Source: Methyloversatilis sp.
GTDB taxonomy: Bacteria; Pseudomonadota; Gammaproteobacteria; Burkholderiales; Rhodocyclaceae
Direction of reading: 5' to 3'
Length of the DNA stretch: 64,000 bases
NCBI RefSeq assembly: GCF_030698125.1
Contig: NZ_JAUYNV010000052.1
Location: 1-64,000, forward strand
The notes below the pieces were generated by a model, which was given only the letters and a program-made list of their open reading frames with translations, was not told the DNA's origin and made no database searches. The position numbers and the translations under genes are program-made. Below, in pieces: positions 1-8,127 of this stretch. Each line of letters starts with the position of its first letter. Within the stretch, counting starts at the first letter, position 1.

Positions 1-636
1 TTCGGCGGGGATGGATGCGCCGAAGCTCTGGCCCGGGTGCTGGCGACCGAGCAGGGCGGCCATCTTGGCACCGGTCGGGCCCGACGCTTTGAGTGACTCG
101 ATGTATTCGCGCCGCTGCAGGTTCTCGCGGATGGCGATGTATTCCATCTCGGGCGTGATGATTCCACGCCGGGCGTAGTGCATCTGGCTGACGTTCGCAC
201 CGGCGATGGCACGGCGCGGTGCGCGGTGCAGGCCGGGAAAGCGCAGGTGGGCGGTGGCCGCATCCATTGCACGTTCGGTGCCGAAGGCGGACGAAAGACC
301 GGACAGCTGTTCGGTGTCGCCGCGCTCGGCAATCCAGCCCGAACGCACGCCGGGCAGGCCCGAGCGGATGTCGATGGAGGCGGCCGGGTCCGAGTAGGGG
401 CCGGAGCAGTCATAGACATAAACCGGCGGGTTCTTCTCGGCGCCGAAGGAGGCGGGGGTGTCGGACTGGGACACCTCGCGCATGGGCACACGGATGTCCG
501 GGCGCGAACCTTCGATGTAGACCTTGCGCGAATTGGGCAGCGGCGCGATGGCCGCCGAGTCGACGTGCGCCTGCGCGGCGAGGAAGGTGTCGCGGGAATC
601 GCGGGAGTCGGGGGACAGCGGGTCTTTGGCGTTCAT
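1..636 (-). CDS. thiC: Phosphomethylpyrimidine synthase ThiC, 5' part only
   Basis: Radical-SAM enzyme that makes the HMP pyrimidine moiety of thiamine from aminoimidazole ribotide. The window holds the N-terminal 212 residues; the 3' end runs off position 1, so the catalytic barrel and the C-terminal iron-sulfur motif are outside. The sequence has the N-terminal ThiC features: an [18 protein letters not shown] stretch, [11 protein letters not shown], a G-L-P-x-V-R-x-x-W-I motif, and [16 protein letters not shown] near the cut end. The start at 636 is preceded on the minus strand by a purine-rich AGGAGC. I found no TPP riboswitch core between this start and 1106, although thiC is the gene most often controlled by one. 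Confidence 0.95.
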   Translation of the reverse strand, partial: MNAKDPLSPDSRDSRDTFLAAQAHVDSAAIAPLPNSRKVYIEGSRPDIRVPMREVSQSDTPASFGAEKNPPVYVYDCSGPYSDPAASIDIRSGLPGVRSGWIAERGDTEQLSGLSSAFGTERAMDAATAHLRFPGLHRAPRRAIAGANVSQMHYARRGIITPEMEYIAIRENLQRREYIESLKASGPTGAKMAALLGRQHPGQSFGASIPAE

Positions 637-901
637 GGAAGCTCCTGTGGGGCGCGCCTGCGGTGATGTCACCACAGGCGCACGGTGTGCGTCTGTACGG
701 TGCAGCAATTTCCAGTCCACGAAGACGGCGCAAGACGCGGCGACGGCGCGCGTTCTCGCAGCGCTGCCGTCAGTCCTTTCCGGGTCCGGATCGGCGCCCA
801 CCGGGCGCAGTGGGCAAGTTGCCGTCTGACCGCATGCGGCTCGTCCGGGTGCGCTGCATGGCGTCTCACGGAACGCCTGCGACGCCGTGCACGGGGCCGA
901 T

Positions 902-951
902 ACAGATGTCGCAGTTTTTCTGCCTCGGCCAAGACATCTGTCGCATGTCTC
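902..951 (+). promoter_or_regulatory. Candidate AcoR upstream activator site for the porin / PQQ-dehydrogenase genes
   Basis: A perfect 9-bp inverted repeat, ACAGATGTC (902-910) and GACATCTGT (933-941), carries two direct copies of TGTCGCA (907-913 and 939-945) 32 bp apart, followed by TGTCTC (946-951). The same TGTCGCA and TGTCTC words occur upstream of acoX. The site lies 60-110 bp before a -24/-12 promoter, the usual distance for an enhancer-binding protein. Assignment to AcoR is inference. Confidence 0.5.
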
Positions 952-1008
952 TGCGGGCGAATCTCAGAGGTCGGGAAAAATACCCAGTCAATTCAATGCT
1001 GTGAGAGT

Positions 1009-1024
1009 TGGCATGGATTCTGCC
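1009..1024 (+). promoter_or_regulatory. Sigma-54 (-24/-12) promoter of the porin gene
   Basis: TGGCATG-GATT-CTGCC matches the RpoN consensus TGGCACG-N4-TTGCW, with GG at 1010-1011 and GC at 1022-1023, the required 12-bp register. Transcription would start near 1035, leaving a leader of about 70 nt before the porin start codon at 1107. Confidence 0.7.
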
Positions 1025-1106
1025 CTTGTGTTCTCCGACGAAGGTGTCGCCGAAAGCGGCGCCGCGTCGAAGCTCGAAGTTTCGACATCAACAATCGGAG
1101 GGGAGT

Positions 1107-2288
1107 ATGAAAAAGAAGATCTCTGGCGCGTCGGCGCAGGGCGGACGCAACGCATGCACGCTGGCAGCGGCAGTCGCTGCGGCAATGATGATGGTTCCCG
1201 GTGCGGCGCAAGCCGACATCGTGATCGGTGAAGTGGCCGGTACGAAGCTGTCGATGTTCGGCATCATCGACGTTGGCCTGCTGTACAACAGCAAGGCCAA
1301 CGCCAGCGGCGACAGCAGGACTTCGATGGAAACCAGCGGTCTGCGTCAGACCGTGATCGGTTTCAAGGGCGAGCGCGAACTGCAGCCGAATCTCACCGCG
1401 TTCTTCAACCTCGAATCGCACTTCGATACCAACGACGGTTTCCTGCACGGCACGGGTGATGCGCCGCGCGGCGGTACGAACAACACGCCGTTGTTCCGGC
1501 GTCAGGCGAATCTGGGTGTGCGCGGCGACTGGGGTAGCGTGACGGTCGGCCGTCAGTACGGCCCGGCACTGCTGGCCCACATCGGTACCGAACCGCGTGC
1601 CTTCAAGGAGCAGTTCTCCAACCTGTATGCGTGGGCCTATGGCCAATTGTTCACGACCGCCAATGCACCGGGCGGCGACCGCAACACGAACAACGATGTG
1701 GGTATTTTCTTCAGCAATGCTGTGCAGTACAGACATACTGTCGGCCCGGTGAATTTCGGTGTGCTGTACGCGTTCGGCGGTCAGCCGGGTTCGGCCAAGG
1801 ACAACAGCTCGTACGCCCTGGGCGCAACCTACAACGGCCCGATCACGCTGTCCGCGTCCTACCAGGCGATGAATGACGAACAGACCGGTCGCAGCAACAT
1901 CGAGCACACCTCGCTCGGTTTCGCGATTCCGTTCGGCGACTTCATCTGGAAGAACAACTGGATGAACGCCAAGAACGACGCGCGCACCGGCGCCGAACTG
2001 GCCGACATCAATGGTTTCGGCACGGGTCTGGACTGGAAGTGGCACGCCAAGAACTCGGCTACGGTGGCGTACTACATCAACAAGGACGACAGGAACAAGA
2101 CCGACGAAACGAAGTTTCTGGTCATCAGCAATGACTACCAGTGGCGGCCGGACACCACGCTGTACGTGCAGTTCGCTTACGCCGATGCCGATGCAGGCGC
2201 GACGCTGCGCACCAGCATCGTCGCCGCAGGCGTGACCGCCGGCGAGAAGAGCACGCTGCTCAACGTCGGCCTGAATTTCATGTTCTGA
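1107..2288 (+). CDS. Outer-membrane porin (betaproteobacterial general porin family)
   Basis: Trimeric beta-barrel porin of 393 residues, normal for the family. The N-terminus is a cleavable signal peptide (MKKK, hydrophobic A/V-rich core, cleavage near A-Q-A-D), followed by alternating beta-strand sequence with the typical G-x-x-D-V-G-L first strand and a terminal aromatic (L-N-F-M-F) needed for barrel insertion. I chose the ATG at 1107 because a strong GGAGGGGA ribosome site lies 3-11 nt upstream; an in-frame ATG at 1008 falls inside the sigma-54 promoter and cannot be used from it. The PQQ dehydrogenase gene follows 69 bp later on the same strand, so the porin probably admits the alcohol substrate. 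Substrate specificity cannot be read from sequence. Confidence 0.92.
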   Translation: MKKKISGASAQGGRNACTLAAAVAAAMMMVPGAAQADIVIGEVAGTKLSMFGIIDVGLLYNSKANASGDSRTSMETSGLRQTVIGFKGERELQPNLTAFFNLESHFDTNDGFLHGTGDAPRGGTNNTPLFRRQANLGVRGDWGSVTVGRQYGPALLAHIGTEPRAFKEQFSNLYAWAYGQLFTTANAPGGDRNTNNDVGIFFSNAVQYRHTVGPVNFGVLYAFGGQPGSAKDNSSYALGATYNGPITLSASYQAMNDEQTGRSNIEHTSLGFAIPFGDFIWKNNWMNAKNDARTGAELADINGFGTGLDWKWHAKNSATVAYYINKDDRNKTDETKFLVISNDYQWRPDTTLYVQFAYADADAGATLRTSIVAAGVTAGEKSTLLNVGLNFMF

Positions 2289-2357
2289 AGCAACGCGACT
2301 GTCTGAACACCCGGGGCCGAACCCGGGTGACTGAACCCAGTGAATGGAGATTGATAG

Positions 2358-4040
2358 ATGACCGCCTCACGCAAGATGTTCCGCCTGTCTGCTGCCCTTC
2401 TGGCAGGCTCGGCGCTGTCCTTTCTGACCGCGGCACCTGCCATGGCGCAGGGCAAGGCCGGTTTTGAAGACCCGAACAACTGGCCGGAATATCACCGCAC
2501 CAGCAATGCCTGGCGCTTCAGCCCGCTGAACCAGATCACGCGCGATAACGTGAAGAAGCTGAAGGTCGCCTGGATCCACCAGCCGGGCAACATCACGCAC
2601 GGCCTGCAGTCGACGCCCATCGTCATCGATGGCGTGATGTATACGATTTCGGCCAACAACAACGTCTGGGCGATCGATGCCGCCACCGGCAAGACGCTGT
2701 GGAACTACGCGCCGAAGCTCGACAAGATCGTCGAACAGGTGTTCTACGGTGCAGCCAGCCGCGGCGTGACCGTTGGCCGCGGCAAGGTGTTTGTGGGTAC
2801 GCTGGACGGCCGCTTCATCGCGCTCGACCAGAAGACCGGCAAGGAACTGTGGTCGACACAGCTCACCGCGCCGAAGACGCAGTACGGCGCATTGTTCTCC
2901 GCCCCGCCGCAACTGGCCGGCAACATCCTGTTCGGCGGTACGACCGGTGGCGATCAGCCGATCTCGGGCAAGATCTACGCGGTCAATGCCGACACCGGCA
3001 AGCCGGCGTGGACCTTTGACGTCATCAAGAACGATCCGAAGAGCTGGCCGGGCGACAGCGGCAAGGTCGGTGGCGGCAGCGCATGGATGCCGGGTACCTA
3101 CGACGCGAAGACCGACACCATCTACATCGGTACGTCGAACGCAGCCCCCGACTACTACAACTACGACCGCAAGGGCGACAACCTCTATACGGCTTCGCTG
3201 CTCGCGATCGAAGGCAAGACCGGCAAGCTGAAGTGGCACCGTCAGGAAGTCCCGAACGACTCGTGGGACTACGACTCGGCGTACGAAGCGCTGATCGTGC
3301 AGAAGGACGGCAAGGACGTCATCGTCCACCTGAACAAGGGTGGCTTCGTGTTCGTCATGGACAAGAAGGACGGCGCGCTCGAAAACGTATGGCAGTTCTC
3401 CGAGAACGTGAACTGGGTCAAGGGCATCAACCCGAAGACCGGTGCGCTGATCGATCCGGTCTACCCGGAAGTCGACAAGGTCAAGACCTTCTGTCCGAAC
3501 CTGCTCGGTGCGCGCAGCTGGAATCACGGCGCCTACAACCCGGGTACCGGCCTGTGGTATTCGCACGCGATGGAGGTCTGCAACGAAGTGGTGGCCGGCA
3601 AGGATGATCCGGACAACCTGAAAGCGGTCTCGGCGCTGTCGCTGGGCATCGAGTCGATCAAGCTGGTACCGCCGCCCAGCGGCAAACCGCATGGCCGCCT
3701 GGACGCACGTGATCCGCTGACCGGCAAGCTCAAGTGGTCGATCAAGTACGACCTGCCGCCGCTGTCTTCGGTACTCACCACGGCAGGCGGACTGGTGTTC
3801 ACCGGCGATATGGAAGGCAAGATACTCGGCTACGACGCTGAAACCGGCAAGGAACTGTGGTCCTTCAATTCGGGCTCAGGCCTGCGTGGCGGACCGGTCA
3901 GCTACTCGGTAAAGGGCAAGCAGTACATCGTGTTCCCGACCGGTCTGGGCTCGCACGCTCCGGGCTTCCTGGCAGGTGCATTCCCGCAGATCAAGGATCT
4001 GCCGGGCGGCGCTGCAATCATCGCTTTCACGTTGGAGTAG
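2358..4040 (+). CDS. PQQ-dependent alcohol dehydrogenase (methanol/ethanol family, periplasmic)
   Basis: Periplasmic quinoprotein oxidising an alcohol and passing electrons to a cytochrome c. It has 560 residues with a signal peptide (cleavage near A-M-A-Q, residue 30) and repeated tryptophan-docking motifs of the eight-bladed propeller (A-x-D-x-x-T-G-K-x-x-W, six clear copies). The catalytic segment is W-D-Y-D-S (D304, D306); the second Asp is the residue associated with lanthanide-dependent enzymes of this family. Three features depart from methanol dehydrogenases: the vicinal disulfide A-C-C-D segment is replaced by Q-V-F-Y-G-A-A-S-R-G (127-136), the usual metal-ligand Glu aligns with D199, and the cluster lacks mxa/xox partners. 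The pair of Cys corresponding to the second disulfide (T-F-C-P and E-V-C-N) is kept. The start has GGAGA at a 7-nt spacing. Substrate unknown; 2,3-butanediol or ethanol would fit the acetoin context. Confidence 0.9.
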   Translation: MTASRKMFRLSAALLAGSALSFLTAAPAMAQGKAGFEDPNNWPEYHRTSNAWRFSPLNQITRDNVKKLKVAWIHQPGNITHGLQSTPIVIDGVMYTISANNNVWAIDAATGKTLWNYAPKLDKIVEQVFYGAASRGVTVGRGKVFVGTLDGRFIALDQKTGKELWSTQLTAPKTQYGALFSAPPQLAGNILFGGTTGGDQPISGKIYAVNADTGKPAWTFDVIKNDPKSWPGDSGKVGGGSAWMPGTYDAKTDTIYIGTSNAAPDYYNYDRKGDNLYTASLLAIEGKTGKLKWHRQEVPNDSWDYDSAYEALIVQKDGKDVIVHLNKGGFVFVMDKKDGALENVWQFSENVNWVKGINPKTGALIDPVYPEVDKVKTFCPNLLGARSWNHGAYNPGTGLWYSHAMEVCNEVVAGKDDPDNLKAVSALSLGIESIKLVPPPSGKPHGRLDARDPLTGKLKWSIKYDLPPLSSVLTTAGGLVFTGDMEGKILGYDAETGKELWSFNSGSGLRGGPVSYSVKGKQYIVFPTGLGSHAPGFLAGAFPQIKDLPGGAAIIAFTLE

Positions 4041-4052
4041 CAACGTTGGAAC

Positions 4053-4078
4053 CCCCGGCGCGTGGCTCCGCGCCGGGG
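4053..4078 (+). terminator. Hairpin after the PQQ dehydrogenase gene
   Basis: Perfect 10-bp stem, CCCCGGCGCG (4053-4062) with CGCGCCGGGG (4069-4078), 6-nt loop. No T tract follows directly; a run of nine T lies about 45 bp further on. It may partly attenuate transcription into the cytochrome gene or protect the upstream mRNA. Confidence 0.5.
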
Positions 4079-4232
4079 TGGCATGTCTCCTCATTCACAG
4101 GCGGTTACTCATGTTGCTGCCTGTTTTTTTTTGGTTCATTCACACTGTTGCTGGGGTCTGCTGACATTTCATTCGGGTCGTGATGGAATGTCACGAGACC
4201 CTGATCCGGAAACCCGAACAGGACTTAAAGCA

Positions 4233-4628
4233 ATGACTCATGACACGCCACGCAGCAATCCTGCAGGCTGGCTGACCGCAAGCGCACTGGTGATTGCCTT
4301 CGGCATGATCTGGGCCGCGCCGTCGCCCGCCTCCACGACTGAAGCCGCCATCGTTGCACCATCCTTCGAGCTGACCGATCCGGATCGGATCGCCCTCGGC
4401 AAGAAGCGCTTCAACAAGACCTGCGCAGGCTACTGCCATGGTTCGGATGGTGTCGGCGGGCGCGCCCCCGATTTCAAGGGACGTACCGATCTGGCCGACG
4501 AAGAGGCTTACCGCACCATCTTCCACGGTCGTCGCACGTCGGACATCATGCCGCCCTGGGGCGAAGCATTCTCGCCCGATCAGATCTGGGAACTGGTGGC
4601 CTACATCAAGTTTCTCGGCACGCAGTAG
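4233..4628 (+). CDS. Small periplasmic cytochrome c with a CX3CH haem motif
   Basis: Monohaem class-I-like cytochrome c of 131 residues, the probable electron acceptor of the adjacent PQQ dehydrogenase. Residues 1-33 form a signal peptide. The haem-attachment motif is C64-A-G-Y-C68-H69, with three residues between the cysteines instead of two; the codons TGC GCA GGC TAC TGC CAT at 4422-4439 are unambiguous. The distal ligand is probably M106 in D-I-M-P-P-W-G. The C-terminal helix (W-E-L-V-A-Y-I-K-F-L-G) is standard for the fold. The ATG at 4233 was chosen because AGGA sits about 10 nt upstream and a signal peptide follows; longer in-frame starts add sequence unlike any leader. An inverted repeat TGACATT (4162-4168) / AATGTCA (4187-4193) lies just upstream. 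Confidence 0.88.
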   Translation: MTHDTPRSNPAGWLTASALVIAFGMIWAAPSPASTTEAAIVAPSFELTDPDRIALGKKRFNKTCAGYCHGSDGVGGRAPDFKGRTDLADEEAYRTIFHGRRTSDIMPPWGEAFSPDQIWELVAYIKFLGTQ

Positions 4629-4651
4629 AACGTGACCGGAAGGGCTGGCGT

Positions 4652-4687
4652 GTCCGGCCCGCAGCGTGAGGCGGCTGCGGGCCGGAC
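4652..4687. terminator. Bidirectional terminator between cytochrome c and acoR
   Basis: Perfect 14-bp stem, GTCCGGCCCGCAGC (4652-4665) with GCTGCGGGCCGGAC (4674-4687), loop of 8 nt, placed between the two convergent genes. Confidence 0.75.
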
Positions 4688-4696
4688 GCCGCCGGA

Positions 4697-6751
4697 TCAG
4701 CCCTGTTGTGCCGTCTGCTCGGCGCTGTCCAGGTAGTTGGGCGCCACGATGCGCAGACGCGCCATCTTGCGGTAGAAGGTGGCGCGCGACATGCCGAGCT
4801 GGCGCGCCGTCTCGGTCACCTTCCAGTGATTGCGCCGCAGCGCCTCGAGCATCTTCTGGCGCAATTGCAGACACACTTCACTCAATGGTTCGCCGCTGTC
4901 GTCTTCGCAGGAGGCGTCGTACGCGATGGTTGCCACGACCGGCTGCTGCTGGGGCGGAGGCGGCAGGGCCACGCGCGCCGGCTTGTTGCCGTCGCGCAGT
5001 TCGTGCGGGAAGTGTTCGAGCCGTACCAGCGGGCCTTCCGCAATGGCGCAGGCGTAGCGGATCGCATGCCGCAGCTGGCGGATGTTGCCGGGCCAGCTGT
5101 AGGCGAGCAGCACGTCCATCGTCTCCGCTTCGATCGACAGTCCGGTGCGTTCCATCGCGGTGCTTTCTTCCAGCATGACCTGTTCGACCAGCGACCGCTT
5201 GTCCTCGCGCTCGCGCAGCGGCGGCAGCGTGAACGAGGCGCCGTTGAGGCGGTAGAACAGGTCTTCGCGGAAGCGCCCTTCGCGCACCAGTTCCGGCAGG
5301 TCCTGGTGGGTGGCGCAGATCACGTGCAGGCGCACCGGCGTTGGCTGTTCGGCGCCGAGCGGCACCACTTCGCCTTCGGCCAGCACGCGCAGCAGCCGGC
5401 TCTGCAGCGACAGCGGCATGTCGCCGATTTCGTCGAGGAAGAGGGTGCCACCGTCGGACTGCAGTATCTTGCCCTTCGAACCCTTGTTGCGGGCACCCGT
5501 GAAGGCGCCGTCGCGGTAGCCGAACAGTTCGCTCTCGATCAGGCTTTCCGGAATCGCAGCGCAGTTGAGCGCCACGAACGGCTGTTTGGCCCGGTCGCTG
5601 AAATCGTGGATGCCGCGCGCGAACGCCTCCTTGCCGGTGCCGGTCTCGCCCAGCAGCATGACCGGAATGTCGCGGTTGGCAACGCGCACCGCGCAGCCCA
5701 CGTTGGCCTTCACGCGCGGGTCACCCAGCGCGAGGTGACGGAAGCCGCGCGGCGCCGTCAGGTCTTCCGCCTCGGCGACCGGCTTGGCGGCAATCTGCGG
5801 CAGCGTGCGGGCGTGCGGTGCGCGCAGCACGGCAAACAGTCGCTGGCCGGTGGCGAACATGCGCAGCGGAAACGGTGCGCCGGGGCTGGCGTGCGCGGCG
5901 GCCATGATGCCGTTGGCGGTGCACTCGAACAGGTCGTGCAGGTATTCGGCGCGGCGCCCGTTATGGTTGATCAGTTCGTGGCGGGCGCGCCGGTTGCCGC
6001 CGACGATGCGGCCGCTGTCGTCGAAGGCGATCAGGTAGTCGGTTTCGACCGGCAGAAATTCGGCGATCGGGCCGAGCTGCAGGATCCAGTGGTTGCGCAG
6101 GCTGTAGTGGGCGTAGGCGTCCTCGATCAGGCGCGCCTTGTCGATCACCATGCGGTAGATCAAAAGCTGGCTTTCGCGCTGTTCGGGCGAGTACAGGGCC
6201 GATGCATCGAGCACGGCGATCGGCTCGTCTTCAAGCCCGACGATGGGCACCGAGCTGCAGGTGAAGCTGATGTTGTGGGCGCGGAAGTGTTCGCCGCGAT
6301 GGACCAGCGTGGGCTGGCAGTCGATCAGGCTGGTGCCGACGCCACAGGTGCCTTCGTGTTCTTCCGCCCAGCAGGTGCCGTTGCGGAAGCCTTCGTCCTT
6401 CAGTTCGCGTTCGAGGTGCGGCACGGTGCGGAAATCGACCGTCACGCCCTGGGCGTCGGTCAGCAGTACACAGTAGTCCGCCAGCAGCACCTGATGGTGC
6501 AGGCGCTCGACGCCTTCACGCGCGATGCGCATGAAGGTTTCGAGCCGGTCGCGGTGCTCGCGCAGCTCGTAGGCGGTGACGACCTTTGGTGTCGTCGCCC
6601 GTCCGGGGTCGATCGAGTGCTTGTTCAGCGACCGGTGCCACGAGCGCTTCAGCCGGTCGTGTTCCGCATGAAGCGGAGCGGAGCGGCTGGGTGCTTCGAT
6701 GGCCTTGAGTACCCGGCCGACGTGTTCCGAGATCGTGTGTCCGCGGTCCAT
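4697..6751 (-). CDS. acoR: AcoR-type sigma-54-dependent transcriptional activator
   Basis: Enhancer-binding protein of 684 residues that activates RpoN promoters of acetoin catabolism. Order of domains: N-terminal GAF sensor (about 80-215), a PAS-like segment (230-300), AAA+ sigma-54 interaction domain (about 345-565) and a C-terminal Fis-type helix-turn-helix. Key motifs are Walker A G-E-T-G-T-G-K-E, the sigma-54 contact loop G-A-F-T-G-A, Walker B G-G-T-L-F-L-D-E, and the recognition helix region [14 protein letters not shown]. There is no receiver domain, so it responds to a small ligand rather than phosphorylation; acetoin is the known effector of AcoR relatives. The start has AGGAGA about 6 nt upstream. 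It is divergent from acoX and convergent with the cytochrome gene. Confidence 0.93.
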   Translation of the reverse strand: MDRGHTISEHVGRVLKAIEAPSRSAPLHAEHDRLKRSWHRSLNKHSIDPGRATTPKVVTAYELREHRDRLETFMRIAREGVERLHHQVLLADYCVLLTDAQGVTVDFRTVPHLERELKDEGFRNGTCWAEEHEGTCGVGTSLIDCQPTLVHRGEHFRAHNISFTCSSVPIVGLEDEPIAVLDASALYSPEQRESQLLIYRMVIDKARLIEDAYAHYSLRNHWILQLGPIAEFLPVETDYLIAFDDSGRIVGGNRRARHELINHNGRRAEYLHDLFECTANGIMAAAHASPGAPFPLRMFATGQRLFAVLRAPHARTLPQIAAKPVAEAEDLTAPRGFRHLALGDPRVKANVGCAVRVANRDIPVMLLGETGTGKEAFARGIHDFSDRAKQPFVALNCAAIPESLIESELFGYRDGAFTGARNKGSKGKILQSDGGTLFLDEIGDMPLSLQSRLLRVLAEGEVVPLGAEQPTPVRLHVICATHQDLPELVREGRFREDLFYRLNGASFTLPPLREREDKRSLVEQVMLEESTAMERTGLSIEAETMDVLLAYSWPGNIRQLRHAIRYACAIAEGPLVRLEHFPHELRDGNKPARVALPPPPQQQPVVATIAYDASCEDDSGEPLSEVCLQLRQKMLEALRRNHWKVTETARQLGMSRATFYRKMARLRIVAPNYLDSAEQTAQQG

Positions 6752-6884
6752 GTCCTTCTCCTCACGAATATATACCTCTATCGAAACACCGCGTGCGATG
6801 GGGCCTGCCGCGGCGTTTCACTTTTGTGACTTGAGGGTAAGCCCTGAACCGCCTGAAATCAACGCGACGAATGTCTCCGAAAAG

Positions 6885-6934
6885 TGAGACAGGTGTCTCA
6901 TCGTCCCGTTGTCGCAGAGGGCAGCGATGCGACA
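6885..6934 (+). promoter_or_regulatory. Candidate AcoR upstream activator site for the aco operon
   Basis: Two inverted repeats: TGAGACA-GG-TGTCTCA (6885-6900, perfect 7-bp arms) and TGTCGCA (6910-6916) / TGCGACA (6928-6934). A further TGTCTC lies at 6872-6877. The half-sites TGTCGCA and TGTCTC recur before the porin gene. The site is about 125-175 bp before the predicted aco transcription start, a typical enhancer position. Confidence 0.55.
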
Positions 6935-7031
6935 GGTGGGTGGCTGCGTGTTGCGTCGATGCGGACGAGGTGCCGAAGAGCGCTTAAGAATCATCCGCTT
7001 GTCGGCTCCGGCGAGTCTGCCGGGACGCTGC

Positions 7032-7047
7032 TGGCACGGCCGATGCA
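7032..7047 (+). promoter_or_regulatory. Sigma-54 (-24/-12) promoter of the aco operon
   Basis: TGGCACG-GCCG-ATGCA differs from the RpoN consensus TGGCACG-N4-TTGCW at one position; GG (7033-7034) and GC (7045-7046) are in the required register. The transcript should start near 7058, which rules out the ATG at 7048 as the acoX start. Confidence 0.85.
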
Positions 7048-7083
7048 ATGACACCGGTAACCAACACCTGGAGTCGCATCGCC

Positions 7084-8127
7084 GTGCTGTCCGTCCCACC
7101 CCGTCCCGCCCTCGTCGGCATCATCGCGAATCCCGCATCGGGCCGGGACATCCGCCGCCTGACTTCGCGGGCGTCGGTGTTTCCGAACGCCGAGAAGGCC
7201 AGCATGATGGTGCGGGCGATCGCCGGGCTGGAAGCGGCCGGCGTGCGCGATGTCATGATCATGCCGGACTCGGGCGGCATCTGCGGCCCGCTGTTCCGAG
7301 CGCTGTCGGTGACCACCGGCTCCCCGGTCACCGTGAAGCCGCGCTTCATCGACATGCCGGTGACCGGCTCGGCCGACGACACGCTGCGGGCGACCGAGCT
7401 CATGTGTCAGGCCGGTGCCGGCGCGATCATCGTGCTCGGCGGTGACGGCACGCATCGCGCCGTGGCGGCGCGCTGCGGCCAGGTGCCGCTGCTTGCGCTG
7501 TCCACCGGCACCAACAACGCCTTTCCCGAAATGCGCGAAGCCACGGTCGCCGGACTGGCGGCCGGCCTGCTGGCCACCGGCGCCGTGCCGGCGGAGGTCG
7601 CCGTACGGCGCAACAAGCTGCTGCGCGTGCGTTGCGATGACCGCACGGACATCGCCCTGGTCGATCTGTGCGTCACGCGCCACAACTACGTCGGCTCGCG
7701 CGCCGTGTGGGACAGCGCGCTGCTGGAAGAACTGTTCGTCGCCTTCGCCGGGGCCGATGCGATCGGTCTGTCGGCGATCGCCGGCCAGCTCGAACCGGTC
7801 ACCCGCAGCGCGCCGCACGGCCTGCATGTGCGCTGCGCCGACACGACGCATACGCCGCAGCAGGTGATCGTGCCGATTGCCCCGGGGTTGATCAGCGCAG
7901 TCGGCATCCGCGACTACGCCCGCCTGCTGCCCGGGCAGCCGGTCGAGCTCGCGCCGCAGAGCGGCACCATCGCGCTCGATGGCGAGCGCGAAATCGAATT
8001 CGATCCGTCGAACCGGATCAGCGTCGAACTCGACCTGCACGGCCCGCTGACCATCGATGTCGCCGCGGTACTCGAAAACGCAGCGCGCCGGCGCGTGCTG
8101 CGCCACTACGCAGGGTGCCCGGCATGA
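7084..8127 (+). CDS. acoX: AcoX, ATP-NAD kinase-like protein of acetoin catabolism
   Basis: First gene of the aco operon; AcoX belongs to the NAD/diacylglycerol-kinase superfamily and is regularly co-transcribed with acetoin dehydrogenase, but its exact reaction is not established. It shows G-I-I-A-N-P-A-S-G-R-D-I-R-R-L at the N-terminus, the kinase-like I-I-V-L-G-G-D-G-T-H-R motif and S-T-G-T-N-N-A-F-P, all diagnostic. I start it at GTG 7084 (347 residues): GGAG lies at 7070-7073, and the in-frame ATG at 7048 is upstream of the transcription start predicted from the sigma-54 promoter and lacks a ribosome site. The start is therefore somewhat uncertain. Confidence 0.88.
   Translation: MLSVPPRPALVGIIANPASGRDIRRLTSRASVFPNAEKASMMVRAIAGLEAAGVRDVMIMPDSGGICGPLFRALSVTTGSPVTVKPRFIDMPVTGSADDTLRATELMCQAGAGAIIVLGGDGTHRAVAARCGQVPLLALSTGTNNAFPEMREATVAGLAAGLLATGAVPAEVAVRRNKLLRVRCDDRTDIALVDLCVTRHNYVGSRAVWDSALLEELFVAFAGADAIGLSAIAGQLEPVTRSAPHGLHVRCADTTHTPQQVIVPIAPGLISAVGIRDYARLLPGQPVELAPQSGTIALDGEREIEFDPSNRISVELDLHGPLTIDVAAVLENAARRRVLRHYAGCPA

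Noticed and set aside
637-1000. TPP riboswitch for thiC
   Set aside because: No conserved aptamer segments seen on the minus strand; reported as an absence instead.
2367-3692. 441-codon open frame antisense to the PQQ dehydrogenase
   Set aside because: Shadow frame opposite a confidently identified gene.
4706-6829. 707-codon open frame on the plus strand opposite acoR
   Set aside because: It is antisense to a clear AcoR gene, Arg/Ala/Gly/Val-rich in the manner of high-G+C shadow frames, and has no motif or ribosome site.
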